Positions 1-11,338 of a stretch of DNA of 64,000 nucleotides are shown here, one piece after another. The position numbers and the translations under genes were made by a program. The stretch spans positions 978,018-1,042,017 of the forward strand of contig FN649741.1 of NCBI GenBank assembly GCA_000310025.1, given 5' to 3'. The number at the start of each line of letters is the position of its first letter. Position 1 is the stretch's first letter. The DNA comes from Ectocarpus siliculosus. Taxonomy: Eukaryota > Sar > Phaeophyceae > Ectocarpales > Ectocarpaceae. A model generated the notes under the pieces. That model had not been told where the DNA came from, made no database searches, and worked only from the letters and a program-made list of their open reading frames with translations.

Positions 1-1890
1 ACGATGAGATCACATTTCCGCAAAACTTCTGCTCGTTGCGATTCCGCGGAGATATTGCACATTGCGCCGGCGACATTTTGAACCGTTGTGTTGGGTGACG
101 TTGTGCACGACGTGGTCGTAAACTAAAAGCTGTTCGTTGGTAAGGTTAGGTAGGTGCTGAGCAGCGAAAACACGCATCTGTTCGACGTCGAACATATGTC
201 TAAACCGTAGGTACTCCGTGTCTAAATGAATGACTGTTGGAAGTCCGGCGATGGCGTTAGTACGTCCATGGTGCTGCAATCCAAGGTCGATTTCCCGAAG
301 CGCTGCGTTGCTCGCTTCGATGGAGGTCATGGACATACGTAAGTCTTGGGTGAAGTCTCGTTTAAAGTGCTCCCATAGAATTCGAGCAGGTGCACCGTCA
401 AGAATAAGGGTAACGAATAGTTGGCGCAGCTGCTTACCTGTATTGAATATTACAGCCTCTTCCAAACAAACCTTGTACTCTTCGTCATGTTTGACGATGC
501 CCATGGCTCTAGCAGCGTCTTGGAATGTTTCATGAACGATTTCGTTGTGAGTCCTGAGTAATTCAAACGATCTTGCCGGTTTGTGGTGCAGAAGTTGGCG
601 CAGATAGAAGACGTCCCCTTTATCTGGTGTAATAGCCGTAACACGCGCTACGTGCTTGTCTGAAGTGCGAGGTGTAACATAATAGCCGAATCTGTCGCGA
701 AAATGCGTTCGTTCCTGTTTTCCGTGACTTTCGATTTTTGTTGACAATGTACTTCTCGTTGTAGTCCAGGTACGTGAGGGAATCGAAGTCGGACTCGGTA
801 GGTCTTCCAAACTACAGCATGAGGTCGGATTTGGTCTGTTCGGCTTCCGACTTCTGTTCGTCCCTTGTAAGAGTTTGATCGACAATGACGTGTTGTTCAT
901 CGGGAAGGTGCAAGCGAAGGGACGTGACGGAAGGGTGGCGCTCCATGATGTGGAAACCAAGTAATCGCCACGCAGCCTCTGCCGCTGACACGTATCTTGC
1001 CGATCGGTAAGCTTCAATTTCGTCACCACCACAAACAATCTTGGCCTTGATAAAGTCGGCGCCTTTCGTGATGTACTTGTAAATATACTTGACTATGGCG
1101 TTGGCGGTGCAGACGTCAAAACACATGTGACAGTTGTATTTGGAAAGGAGCCAAATGTTGTACGGTGCTATCCATTGATTGGTGGCGAATGATTCGATAA
1201 ATTTGCCGTTCACTCTGTGTGTGTAGGGAAATATCTCTCCGGTATCTCTACGACGGTACTCGGCTCTACCGGTCTTGCCCACAGCGGCTACGTCACGCCA
1301 TGGTTGGGGATAGTTTTTGCCGCACATTTTCGATCTTCCTTCATGCACGGTGATGTGGGGTTGTGACTGCCACACTGTTTGTGTACCATGAGGTTCAGCA
1401 CTTGATCTCTTGATCTACCATTGTTGAGCTCTGGCGGCGGCACTTCCGCCCAACACCATTCGTCCATTTCTCCCATCTGGTCGGGCAAAGGTCCCTCAAA
1501 GCGCACTACTAAATGCATATGGGGCATGCCCCTCTTCTGGAACTCTACGCAGCTCATCTCAAAGTCAATCGGTCCAAAAATCTTGCCACTCCTGAGGTCT
1601 TTCATGAGTTCAGCCATTTTAATTTTAATTTTGAAGACACGGTCGCATAAGTCTGGCCTGTCGTACGCTGTTTGACCGGGTAACAGATTAGCTTGAATTA
1701 ATTGCTTCCCAGTTACCATTGCATGTCATGGTGAGCATGGCACTAGGGCGTCCCTTACGTGATACAATAGCTAAGGCGTCGGTTTTGTGTTTGCTTTCAT
1801 TTTGGCTGGATGCCCGTGAAAGGTTTTCGGGAGCGTTTTACCTATCTGAGCTTCCTGGGGCGCGTCCTCTAAAGTTTTGTACGTGGTGGC
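1..1890 (-). pseudogene. Decayed Helitron Rep/helicase, 3' part beyond window edge
   Basis: Translations of the minus strand match the Helitron replication initiator in order. About 1800-1705 reads DALAIVSRKGRPSAML then a TCNGNW core; about 1680-1390 carries LLPGQTAYDRPDL and the HUH motif GMPHMHLVVRF (about 1510-1535). About 1150-1040 carries YNCHMCFDVCTANAIVKYIY then KYITKG with the two spaced tyrosines; about 660-380 carries GDVFYLRQLLHHKP; about 150-70 carries NEQLLVYDHVV, the usual entry to the Pif1-type helicase. The frame is broken at about 1790, 1700, 1330 and 690, and an in-frame TAG lies at 812-814. The helicase Walker A motif is not visible before the edge. It would nick and roll-circle replicate Helitron DNA if intact; as it stands it cannot be expressed as one protein. 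Confidence 0.88.
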
Positions 1891-1936
1891 ACGTTTCTGG
1901 CCTTCAGCTGAGGAATGCATGTATGTGTGTGTTGTG

Positions 1937-2340
1937 AGCAGACAGAGTGCTGGTGCTGGTCTGCAGAGGGAATGAGGCAGAGAAAGCGAAGAGTCTGCAG
2001 AGGGAATGAGGCAGACGGAGCCGAGAGCAGACAGAGTGCTGGTGCTGGTCTGCAGAGGGAATGAGGCAGACGGAGCCGAGAGCAGACAGAGTGCTGGTGC
2101 TGGTCTGCAGAGGGAATGAGGCAGACGGAGAGCGAAGAGAAACCCGAGAGCAGACAGAGTGTTCCACACGTGATCGAGAAAAGAGTGCTGGTGCTGGTCT
2201 GCAGAGGGAATGAGGCAGACGGAGAGCGAAGAGTCTGCAGAGGGAATGAGGCAGACGGAGAGCGAAGAGAAACCCGAGAGCAGACAGAGTGCTCCACACG
2301 TGATCGAGAAAAGGCGGAGCGGCGGCGGAGCGGAAACATG
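1937..2340. repeat. Tandem repeat array, 35-95 bp spacings
   Basis: The core tctgcagagggaatgaggca recurs six times, starting at 1960, 1994, 2049, 2104, 2199 and 2234. Units are joined by gagcagacagagtgctggtg blocks. Two longer units also contain a ccacacgtgatcgagaaaa insert, so this is a higher-order array rather than a simple one. All minus-strand frames stay open through it, which is a by-product of the repeat and not evidence for a gene. It abuts the 5' side of the Helitron remnant. Confidence 0.9.
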
Positions 2341-4931
2341 CCCAGAAGCGGAAAGACAGAATGAACTCTAAATCCAAGTGAAAAATGGTGGGAGAAATGC
2401 TGGTCTGTCAGGGCTCGAGAAAACCGATCTTTGAACGGAGAGCGGCCCGCTGGAAATGCGAAATACTCGAAAGTTACGCCGAACACAAATGATAGAACTG
2501 TTAATGGTAGGGGGCGCGGGGGAGAGGATGTTTTCGCGGCGCCACACGCGCCCCAGCGCCTCCGCGGGCTGCGCTATACCCACCAGCCACTGGTGCTGTA
2601 CTGGTGTGTTGTTTTCTTCGCCACAGAAGTAAGAATAAAGAAAATAAGAGAATCAGCAGGATGCGACAGCCCAAAGGAATAAGAAATCCGAAATTGGGCC
2701 GACTTCGGCTGGTCCTGCCCAAAATAAGATATCGACGCTCGACCCGGTTTTGACGTTTTTTATCTCCTGGAACGTTCTGAATCAACCCGAATTGTGGGAA
2801 GAGGTTTGGGGAAGTGACAATAAAATCTCCCATCGTTCCCCTCGACCCTCGACTTTAGTAACTGCAGTAGTACAGTTTCACCACAGGAGAAGCATTTTCG
2901 GGCGAAATATCTCTTCGTCGACGCCACCAATGAGGACACTGGCTACTGTCAGAGACAGAGGCCGGTGCCTTGGCAGCATTATCCCACTGCCAGGGAAGGC
3001 TATTTCCTCTCGTGATATATATGTGAACGAGGAGAAGAGGGTAGAAAGAGAGAGTGGCCATAGCGAGCAGACCGAGAGGAGAGTCGAAGACTCCGCTTCC
3101 ACTTTCGGCAAGTGGCCAGGGACTTCGGAAGATATCCATCTCCGACGGTGCATTTCCTGTCACTCTCCTTGTGACAAAGACACCCCGAGGGATCCATATC
3201 TTCCTACACTTTGTATGTGCACACATGGTTGGTTATACTCCCGACAGGTGTCCTCCACAGAAACGCCAATTTTGCGACGCCGTGCAACTCTGATTATGCG
3301 ATGGGTGGGCGTGCTACTATGTACTCTGGTTTGGAGGTAGAAGGTTGTTGGCCATGGTTGTTTGGCGTTGGCAGAGGCTATGACATGACGTCATGCAAGA
3401 TATGGGGCTTTAACCCGAGGCATGTACCCTTCTGTTCTGTGTGCGTACGATCCGGTGGTGTGTGCTTGGGATCTTGTGGGTTGGCTCGGGAAAACGTTAG
3501 ACTAATTAATCAAGAGAAAGAGAACAACAACGGAAAGCAACAACAACCTGCATCTAACACCTGTGGTCGGACAAGAGAGTTCACACAGCAAAAAGAAAGG
3601 TGATTGATTCTGAAGGCAGGGAGGGGTCATGTCTCGTTACAACTACAATAGAGATGACGGGGGAGTGGTGTTTCGAAGCGGCACAAAGCGCCGAGAAACA
3701 AGCGTCCTTGGGCAGACGGCATATATATATATACGAAACCTCTATCAAGAGTGAAGTGAAGAAATCAGACAGTCGTGTTGTGAAATACTCTATGGCCAGA
3801 GCGGGAAAAGTATGCCGGGGATGAAGGCGAACACTAAAACACAGCAGTGATTTCTATTTTGTGCTTCGCAGCAGTTGTTTCTCGCCTCTGGGGAGGAAGC
3901 AGTCGAGACCGGCTCTAGCCAAACGCTCTCTGTCTTCAGTTGCCGCACGGAGGGACGAGGCTGTAAGACGGCACGAGGCTGCCTCCACCCCGAGGATGAC
4001 TTCTCTTGCTGCTTATTCCCGGGGGACGGCATGGATGGGCTGATGAGACTTTTTGACCCACCGCCCTTCCTTTCGACATCGCTCAAAACAGAATATTTTG
4101 TTAGTACGAGTATACTTGTTGTAGTGTAGCAACCGCGCCTGTGCATTTTCAGTGGATGAGGGACGCGTATTTTCCAGAACGTTCTTGTAAAATGCGGGCA
4201 ACACATGCCCCCCCCAAAGTGCGAAGAAGGTTATTATGTTCTAGAAGTTTAATTTTCGCATTATGATTGCAAGGAATTATTATTCTTGCTCTTATCGCAA
4301 CACAAGGTAAACAAGAAAGTACAAAAAATAAGAGCAACGAGTTTCTACTAGATATGTATCCACCGCGTGCACTGATACCACGCTGGTAGCAGCGTAATAG
4401 CTGTGTCGTCTCCGTACAGGATGGCGTGTATGTTGTAGTTCAAAAACGGAACACGGTTTAGACGGATAGAAGCAGCACCGTCGTACAAGGACTCCATGCA
4501 ATGTGTCTTCATTTAGGCTATATAATACCAGCGGGTCGACATCTCGCCGTCGGGCGCAAGAAATGAACAAAGCACTGTCCACACTACTATCTTTACTCGC
4601 ACCACAAACAATCTCTCCCAGTAGAGTGAGTGTGACCCGGTAAATTAAACTGTGGCTCCGCAATCCAAAGGCGTATGTATGTCTTTCACGTGCTTTCTTC
4701 CTCCAAGTGACTGACTGCAATAATGATAGAAGAAGCGCCCCCGGGCTGTGCTTTGCACTCCCTTCCCCGAGACTGGGGAGAACTACATAAGGTACACTTT
4801 TTTCTGCACTCTCTACACATACATACATATATACGACTCTCTATACACCACCGGCAACGACAGCGAGCGGCTGTGTACAAAAGCTAGTGTACAATCACGA
4901 GAACAAGCGGGATCAAAGATCCTCGGATGCA
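2341..4931. other. No gene recognised
   Basis: Only short overlapping reading frames on both strands, none with a family resemblance or a convincing splice pattern. A short AT dinucleotide run lies near 3720. It lies between the Helitron/tandem array and a small inverted-repeat element. Confidence 0.6.
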
Positions 4932-5243
4932 CTGTTGTTGTTGTTGTTGTTGTTGTTTGTTGTTGTTGTTGTTGTCTTCACATTAAAAACCGTTCCGTCC
5001 TCTCTGCCTAGTACCTTCTTCTGTCCGTACTAACTAGTCTAAACGATTGATTGACGTGATCGATTCCCGTGGTCACAGGCTAACTTACCCAAAAAAAGGT
5101 ATAGGAAAATAAAATGGACCCGAAGGGTCCGCAAGCCAAGAAAAGTCAACGACAGATAGTCTAGGCCACTCCACTCTCGCCTCTCTGCACTGGGTAGAGA
5201 GAGATCGGAACGGTTTTTAATGTGAAGACAACAACAACAACAA
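4932..5243. mobile_element. MITE-like element, TTG-repeat/cttcacatt ends, complete copy
   Basis: The left end is a (TTG)n run followed by cttcacattaaaaaccgttc (4974-4994). The right end is the inverted copy gaacggtttttaatgtgaag (5208-5227) followed by a (CAA)n run. The element is 312 bp with no coding capacity and has an internal cccgtggtcacaggc segment. The same end sequence recurs at about 31827-31950, 43299, 45119 and 51296-51410, so this is a dispersed non-autonomous family. Confidence 0.82.
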
Positions 5244-5664
5244 ACTCTATGCGAGGTAACCCTAGATCGGAAAAAGATAATAACCTAACCTTGCCTATGG
5301 TCCGTGTTGCCTATACATACGTGAGGGAGACAAAAAATACCCTCCGCATGTAACAGACACCCTTGTCTACCATATGTATCGTGAGAAATAGTGTTCTTCT
5401 CCCGTGCCCCTCGAACACACATAATAACAAGTAGATGATATGTGAAATGTCCAAGATAACAGAAGCCACAGCGTTCATGTTTTGTGCGGTATGCACCTCC
5501 ATCAACCCTGCTCGCCTGCTCACCGTGGTCGGTGCTGGTATTCAACAACAGAACCTTTACTACTACGGACTTTACCGCATCCATCATTGACTGGATCGTT
5601 CTAGATACGTTTCCTGAAATATTATTATTCAAAAGTTGAAGTACTTCTTCCTTTCTCTAATTAG
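5244..5664. other. Intergenic, nothing recognised
   Basis: Short AT-leaning stretch between the MITE and the LTR retrotransposon. No reading frame or repeat could be assigned. Its last four bases, ttag (5661-5664), are the left copy of the target-site duplication of the LTR element. Confidence 0.6.
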
Positions 5665-6526
5665 TGTCCCAGAGAAGGGCTAAACTACGCTACTATCATC
5701 ACCAGGCTATTAACTATCATTATCTATATTCTCTGCGAGTCGAATGCAGACACACGCCAAGCGTTCCGTGATCAACACAACAAGCGAGCAAGTAAGTAGC
5801 GACTCAGGTATGCGTGCATGCGGTTCCAACGTCTCCGACACTCCAGTATCCGGTCAGGCATGCGTGGTCAGGTGTGGTTATCGCTCACAGTTGCGATGAC
5901 AGTTCAGTAGTGCTCAGACGGGTTCGTTCACAAAGGTTTCGTGTTCACTTCCGGGCACTTCGGTCACTGACCGCTGGATGCAAGCCGTCAGTCGGAGGAA
6001 CTGTTTCATCATCGCGCGGGGATTCTTCTTTTTTTTTATCTTCACTTCAAATCAGCGCTCACAGCACTAGTGCCGTTTACTCCAACCCGTGGTCACACAG
6101 AAGAGCCCCTCTCTACCCTCCCCTCCTGCGGTACTTTGCCTTCGATTTTTAATGCGAGAAGAGTTCAGCACTCTCTTCCCTCTGTGTACACACGAACTAG
6201 CGCTATCCACTAGACCAGGAGCGGAAGCGAGAGAAAAACTCACTTCGCCGGGATTCGAACCCCTGACCTGACCTCTAGACTAGAAGGTTTCGCGGATACC
6301 AACTAGGAATGGAACTAGTCTAAAAGCAATTATTCCGTTGGTTCGTTGGTCCATTATTCACCCGACAGACGGTTACATCTGTCGGAACCCCCCCCCCTCC
6401 GGGCACTTATGGGTAATGTCCCCGTGCCCATCATAGGGACGTGTACTCCGGACACTTGTTCCTTGCGTCACAAGTGCACGTCATCACAGTAATATTTAGA
6501 ACCGGTGCATACGGCCGTCCAGAACA
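5665..6526 (-). repeat. 3' LTR (862 bp, carries a SINE insertion)
   Basis: Aligns by eye with 10735-11338 across its whole length, including the shared blocks cgccaagcgttccgtgatca, ggcatgcgtggtcaggtgtg and gttcacaaaggtttcgtgtt. The extra length is explained by an insertion at about 6022-6312. Being downstream of the coding order on the minus strand, it is the 3' LTR. Confidence 0.9.
6022..6312 (-). mobile_element. tRNA-derived SINE inside the 3' LTR
   Basis: Present in the left LTR and absent from the right one, so its edges are defined by comparison. On the minus strand it opens with a tRNA-like head: an A-box-like ctagttggta stretch, then the B-box match ggggttcgaatccc (about 6249-6262). 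It ends in an A-rich tail (gataaaaaaaaagaagaa, about 6040-6022). A second A-box-like segment, tggtctagtggatagcg, lies further in (about 6211-6227), suggesting a composite head. RNA polymerase III transcription is inferred from the boxes. Confidence 0.72.
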
Positions 6527-6670
6527 CCCCCCTAGCATAGATAGACCGTGGTACACGGCTATGCTAACAGGACGGCCGCACGGTGCCCACACGCGATTCC
6601 TACTTCCCTGCCCAGCTACCAGGTAAAGTCTGGGTCTCCCCCGGTGAGAAACGAAGACGACGCAGCACTC

Positions 6671-7432
6671 CTATTGTTCTACCACTGCCGGCACACCCCC
6701 CCAGGCTGCCAGACGACAGTCGGCAGGCTCACGACAGTGAGTGGTAGCAGTCCGTCGTCCAGGGTCAAGTAGGAAGGGACGGTCGGGCAGCGACGCCGAT
6801 GCCCATATCCATTTCCCGCTTCGTATGTTCCTCCCAATCTCCATCCGGGTAATGCACGCGCCAGTAAGGGTCGCACTAGTTGAAGACGGTGGCCTTGAAA
6901 ACCTTGAGGTGACCGTCGCTGTCGGCGAACTCAGGGCCGACCGGGATACCAACGAGGAAGAGCTGCAGTGCCTGTTCCCTGGACCCCACTTCGCGCTCGC
7001 CCCGAGGAGGCGGTCCGGCGGGTCGTCGGGCGGCGTCCTCGCCGTGGTACGATCGTACAGTGCGTGGAAGACGCCCAGCTGGAGCGACGAAAACCTGTCG
7101 CCGGCCTCGTCCTCAGTCAGCCAGGGTGGGAGAGCACCGTCCTGGTAGCGACCTCGGTACTCCCAAGTCCACGTCGGAGTGATGCCGGTACCGTGTATCA
7201 CCCGCCTGTCCACTAGCGTATACAGCGGCACGGCAACGACGGACATGTCGGCCAGGCCGAGGTCAGCCGACCACACCAAGTGGGCAAACTCATCCTCGAA
7301 CGGCGGCCGAAGGTCCTGCGGCCGTGCATGGTAGGGCTTGAGATCAGGCGCTTCAACCTTGCGTTGGTGGATCCGGCGGCCTTCGAGCTGAGCCGCGAAG
7401 CTCAGGCGGTCGTAGATGACCTCGGTGACCTT
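6671..7432 (-). pseudogene. C-terminal integrase/chromodomain-like region of the LTR element
   Basis: A reading frame at 7279-6671 continues the integrase product after a frame change near 7430. It contains the stretch TWTWEYRGRYQDGALPPWL, which resembles the WxY/W...E pattern of chromodomains found at the C-terminus of some Ty3/gypsy integrases. The match is short, so the chromodomain name is tentative. The downstream part becomes Ser/Arg-rich and is probably out of frame. Confidence 0.45.
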
Positions 7433-9285
7433 TCACGCGCCGGTGTAGTGGTCGTGTGTGAGCTCTGGGTGGTGATTGTCCCCGTGGAGCGTGGCGGCCG
7501 GTTCCTTGACCAGTACGTAGTTTCCAACGGCGGTTTTGGCCCCAGGTGACTCCCGTGTGACTCGGGCGTTGTGGCGTTCCCGATGGCGGTTCTGAGCCTC
7601 GTGCCGGTAGGTGAAGGTTTGCCGAGGCATGCGTTGTTGTTCGGCCACAGTCCGTTCGAGTCCCTTGCCAAAAGAGTTGTCGTCCAGGGCTTGGATGACG
7701 ACGTCGATGTGGGTGCATGGTTCCCGACCGAAGAGGATGCGCAAGGGGGACGCTCCGCCGGGAAGGGACGCGTCGGGCGTAACGCGGTGGATCCAGGTCG
7801 CCACGGGCACGAAATTGTGCCACCCCTTGGGCCACGCGGTGCACAGCTGGGACAGAGCCTCGTGCAGCCACCCCCCCAACCTCTGAATCGCCCCTTGGGC
7901 GCGGGGATGGTTGGCAGGGCCGTAGTTCAGCGGCACTTTCAGCCACCGGCAGAGGTGCTGCATCACCTCCGCAGTGAACTCGCTACCTGGGTCGCAGCGG
8001 ATGATGAGCGGTAGGCCGAAGATGAGTAAGAGACCCAAGAGTTTGCGACTCACCCCAATGACTTCCTTGGACGGGAGCGGGAAGGCCGTGAGGAACTTGG
8101 AAGCCCGGTCGACCGCCGCGAGTAGGTAACGGTTGCCCTTGTCAGAAGTTACCTTGAGGTCCTGGATGTCCATTTCGAGCACCTCCCACGGCCGGAGAAG
8201 CCTCGCCGGCATCTTGAGTAGTTGCGTACTCAGGCACGCTTCTGCCGACGGCACTTGTGGGACAGCGCATAGGCTCGGATGTCCTTATTGTGGGACGGCC
8301 AGTGGTATTTTTGCTCAACTAGGAGGAGGGTGGTGCGTGCCGCTCCAGGGTCGTACGTAGCATGGACCAGCGTCAACACGGCGGGCACCAACTCTTTGGG
8401 GACCGCGATTGTGTACGCACGGCCACGCGGAGCGTGCCACAGCCGGTGGTCGTCGGCCAGGACGTAGTCGTCGTCCTCTACTTGTCCCGTTTCCAGGTCG
8501 GATCGGAGGCGTTGAAATGTTGGGTCTCGTTGCTGAGCCTCCACAAGTCGAGCAGTGTCGCGTAAGGTGTCCTCCAGGTGGAGAGACCTCGTCGTGGCTC
8601 CGGTGTGTCCAGCGGAGTGTTGTCGTCCAAGAGAGTCTCCTGTGGCATCGCTGGTGCCGGGGGTAGCGTCGACGGCTTTGGCGCGGTGGTGCCGGGCCTG
8701 AGGTAGGTGCTGCGGCAGCCTTGGGGTGCTGATCCAAGGGTTCCTCTGCACCTGGCTCCACGGCGTGTGGGACCCATGGTGGTCGGCGTGCAGGCTCCTT
8801 CTCACGGGGGCGGCCGCGGCCGCGGCGTTCGCCAGTTCCCGCCGTCTCCCGGAGTGACGGTGCGGCGGCGGGTGTCGGCGTCGGCCACGCGCTCGGCGGG
8901 CCATACCCCTCATGACCCGAGGGATCACGACGAAGCGCGACTTGTCGACGGTCGCAGCGTCAACGGTGGCGATGTCGTCGGTGGAGCATGTCCATAGGCT
9001 AGCCAGCGCGATGGCCAACTCATCGTCCATGCTGCCCCGTTGGTCGGCGTTCCGGTTGACGATGCCGTGGATGCCCAGTGCGCTGAAGGCTTCCCGTAGC
9101 ATGGGGGGCATGGTGAACTCCTCAAGCGCCCGCGCAGCATCGATCGGTCGCACGCTTGGCGGAACGTCGAAGACCGTCTGGGACGTGGTGAGCTGCACAA
9201 ACTCCTCCTGTGACAGGTCCTGTGCCTCGGCGAAGGGTCCGTCGTCGGCAGGGTGGGACTGGTACTCCGCCGGTCGGCGACCCAT
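7433..9285 (-). pseudogene. Integrase (H2C2 zinc region plus rve core), catalytic Glu replaced
   Basis: The frame at 9285-8230 ends in the zinc-binding region (HATYDPGAARTTLLLVEQKY, then SHKC); the second His of the usual H2C2 set is not present. The frame at 8254-7433 carries the rve core: EMDIQDL, RCDPGSEF and GAIQRLGGWL. The first two acidic residues of the DDE triad are present. The third position, normally Glu in a GxxERxN-type motif, reads Gln. The two frames are offset by a frameshift near 8240. The product would integrate retrotransposon cDNA if intact; the substitutions and shift argue that it is dead. Confidence 0.85.
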
Positions 9286-10319
9286 GATGCTCCCATGCGT
9301 GATGGTGGCGATAGGTTGCGCGAAGCTGAAGACTCCTTGTCGCCTGGAGGGCGCTTAAGGAAGAAGTGGCCCTCGTGTCCCAGTAGCTCACCAACAGTCG
9401 GCTTCGTGGCCACTCTCTGCTGTGGACGTAGCTTCCAGGGGGCCAGCTTCGCCGCGTAGATCTCGGGGATGACGCCGGGGTGCGACTTAATGGCCACGAC
9501 GAAGACTCGGTGCTTCCCGGTGGGGACGCCAACATCCGTAGCATACAGAGTGTCATCCTCCACGGTTCACCGGCCCCGCTCCAAGCATGGTTGAAGGCGG
9601 TCGCGCCAGGCCGGGGTCCGCGAGAACCCCGCGGGGCACTGGAGTTGCGCACTCCATGAGCAGGAGTTGCGCTCGAGAAGCGGCGAAGGTCTAGGTGATT
9701 TCAGTCGCTTGGCGCGCGGCGGTCTCTCCCTGACTGTGAGCGTGGTATCGGCAGCAAGCATTGCCGACGACCTCCGGTCGCGCCTCCGCCAGTGTGTGCT
9801 TACGCCGCTCGCCTGAAAGGGGTGAGCGCGCAAGGTGGATTCCCTGGCTCCAGCTGTTGACACGAGCGCACTCCAACGTGATCCAATCCGGTTCGACTGC
9901 GGCCTTGATGTGTAGGAGGCCCAGGAGAGCCAACAATGCTCCACCAGCTCCGCAGCCGAGGATGACAACCCTTGACAATCTGGGAGCTAGGGCCGACCGC
10001 GTATCCTCGTAGTTTCGCAGTCGTTGCAGGTCACCGTCCTCCGGGGCCTCCGGCGTGAGCTAGCGTAGAAGACGGCCAGGCTCATCTCCGGCACATAGGA
10101 GGGTTCCGTGGGTCCTAGCGCGGCGAGAGAAACGCCGTCAAGCACCTGGGTCGTCATCTCGATCGGGTTGGATGTCTTCTACCGGTTCCAGCGGGGCCGG
10201 GTCTCCGTCTCTTTCCTCGGTGGGGGGCGCCAAGGTCCTGAGCGGCACACCATCCAGCACAGGTCCTGTGGGGCCTTGGTTCTCCACCGGGCTTGTGGTG
10301 TCGTCCGGGAACGCCGTTT

Positions 10320-10742
10320 TTACTGGTGGCTCCGGCGGTCCCTTGCAGCGGAGTCGCGATAGAGCGTCTGGGGCCGTGTATGATCCTCACCCTCACCCTT
10401 GCGCCATTGGAGGTCGATATCGTACTGCAATAGTCGCAGCGACCGCCGGTGCATCTTTGAGGACCGGTTCTGGCTCGTTAACAGCCGTGTCAGGGCAGCG
10501 CAATCGGTGATGAGGGTGAACCTCCGGTGCTGCAGGTAGGTGCGGAACTGCTCGATGCCGTACAGCACGTCAAGGACCTCACGGTCATTGGGGGAGAGCC
10601 TCTCCTCGGTCCGTGTGAACCGATGGCTGGCGTATCCCAGAGGGTCGTCGCGTCCGTCGACGGCCTGGGTGAGCACTGCCCCCGCTGCTCCTTCCAAGCA
10701 CTTGCCCGGAGTTCGATTCTCCCTACGCTTACCATGTTCCAT
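10320..10742 (-). pseudogene. RNase H fragment of Ty3/gypsy polyprotein
   Basis: The 140-residue frame has the order typical of gypsy RNase H: GAVLTQ, then PLGYASHRFTRTEERLSPND, REVLDVLYGIEQFRTYLQ, LITDCAALTRLL and LLQYDIDLQWRKGEG. The Glu and the central Asp of the active site are visible. The N-terminal Asp segment is lost at the LTR junction. No reverse transcriptase precedes it. It removes RNA from RNA-DNA hybrids in the intact family. Confidence 0.88.
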
Positions 10743-11338
10743 AGAAGGGCTAAACTACGCCTTCATCACCAGGCTATTAACTCTCACCTGGCGCAGATCA
10801 TTAGCTATTCTCTGCGAGTTCGATTGTAGACACACGCCAAGCGTTCCGTGATCAACACAACAAGGGGGCAAGTAGCGGTACTCTAAAAAGTATGCATGCG
10901 GTTCCAACTCCGCCGATACTCCATTATCCCGTCAGGCATGCGTGGTCAGGTGTGGTTATCGCCCACAGTTGCGATAACAGGTCAGTATGTAGTGCTCAGA
11001 TCGGGTTCGTTCACAAAGGTTTCGTGTTCACTTCCGGACGCTTCGGTCACTGACGGCTAGGTGCAACCCGTCAGTCGGAGGGACCGTTTCATCATCACGC
11101 GGGGAGTGGAATCAATAGCAATTATGGTTCCATTATTAACCCGACAGACGGCTACATCTATCTGTCGGAACCCCCCCTCCGGGTACTTATGGGTAATGTC
11201 CCAGTGCTGACCTATATCCTGGTTTCCACAGTGCCCATCATAGGGACGTGTACTACACCCGGACATACACTTGTTCCTTGCGTCACAAGTGCCCGTCATC
11301 ACACTATTTAGAACCGGTGCATACGGCCGTCCAGAACA
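10735..11338 (-). repeat. 5' LTR (604 bp)
   Basis: Starts tgttccatagaagggctaaa and ends ccgtccagaaca, an inverted 5-bp end pair. It is followed by ttag, the right copy of the target duplication. It lacks the SINE carried by its partner LTR, so the SINE arrived after this element inserted. Confidence 0.9.

Larger units (their letters stand above)
5665..11338 (-). mobile_element. Ty3/gypsy LTR retrotransposon, internally deleted (no gag/PR/RT)
   Basis: Two direct repeats, 5665-6526 and 10735-11338, start TGTCCC/TGTTCC and end GAACA, and the element is flanked by ttag on both sides (5661-5664 and 11339-11342). Internal coding runs on the minus strand: RNase H, linker, integrase zinc region, integrase core, then a C-terminal region with a possible chromodomain. 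RNase H begins directly against the 5' LTR, so gag, protease and reverse transcriptase are missing. The element is therefore non-autonomous. The intact ends and target duplication say it inserted as a unit, either already deleted or deleted later between LTR and RNase H. Confidence 0.9.

Noticed and set aside
1937-2340. CRISPR-like array
   Set aside because: Eukaryotic context, irregular spacings and spacers that are themselves repeats.
1771-2486. Overlapping minus frames of 130-205 aa with SASFPLQT repeats
   Set aside because: Tandem repeat open in all three frames; no codon bias or family match.
6240-6312. Functional tRNA gene on the minus strand
   Set aside because: B box is good but acceptor and anticodon stems do not pair well, and it sits in an LTR insertion with an A-tail; called SINE.
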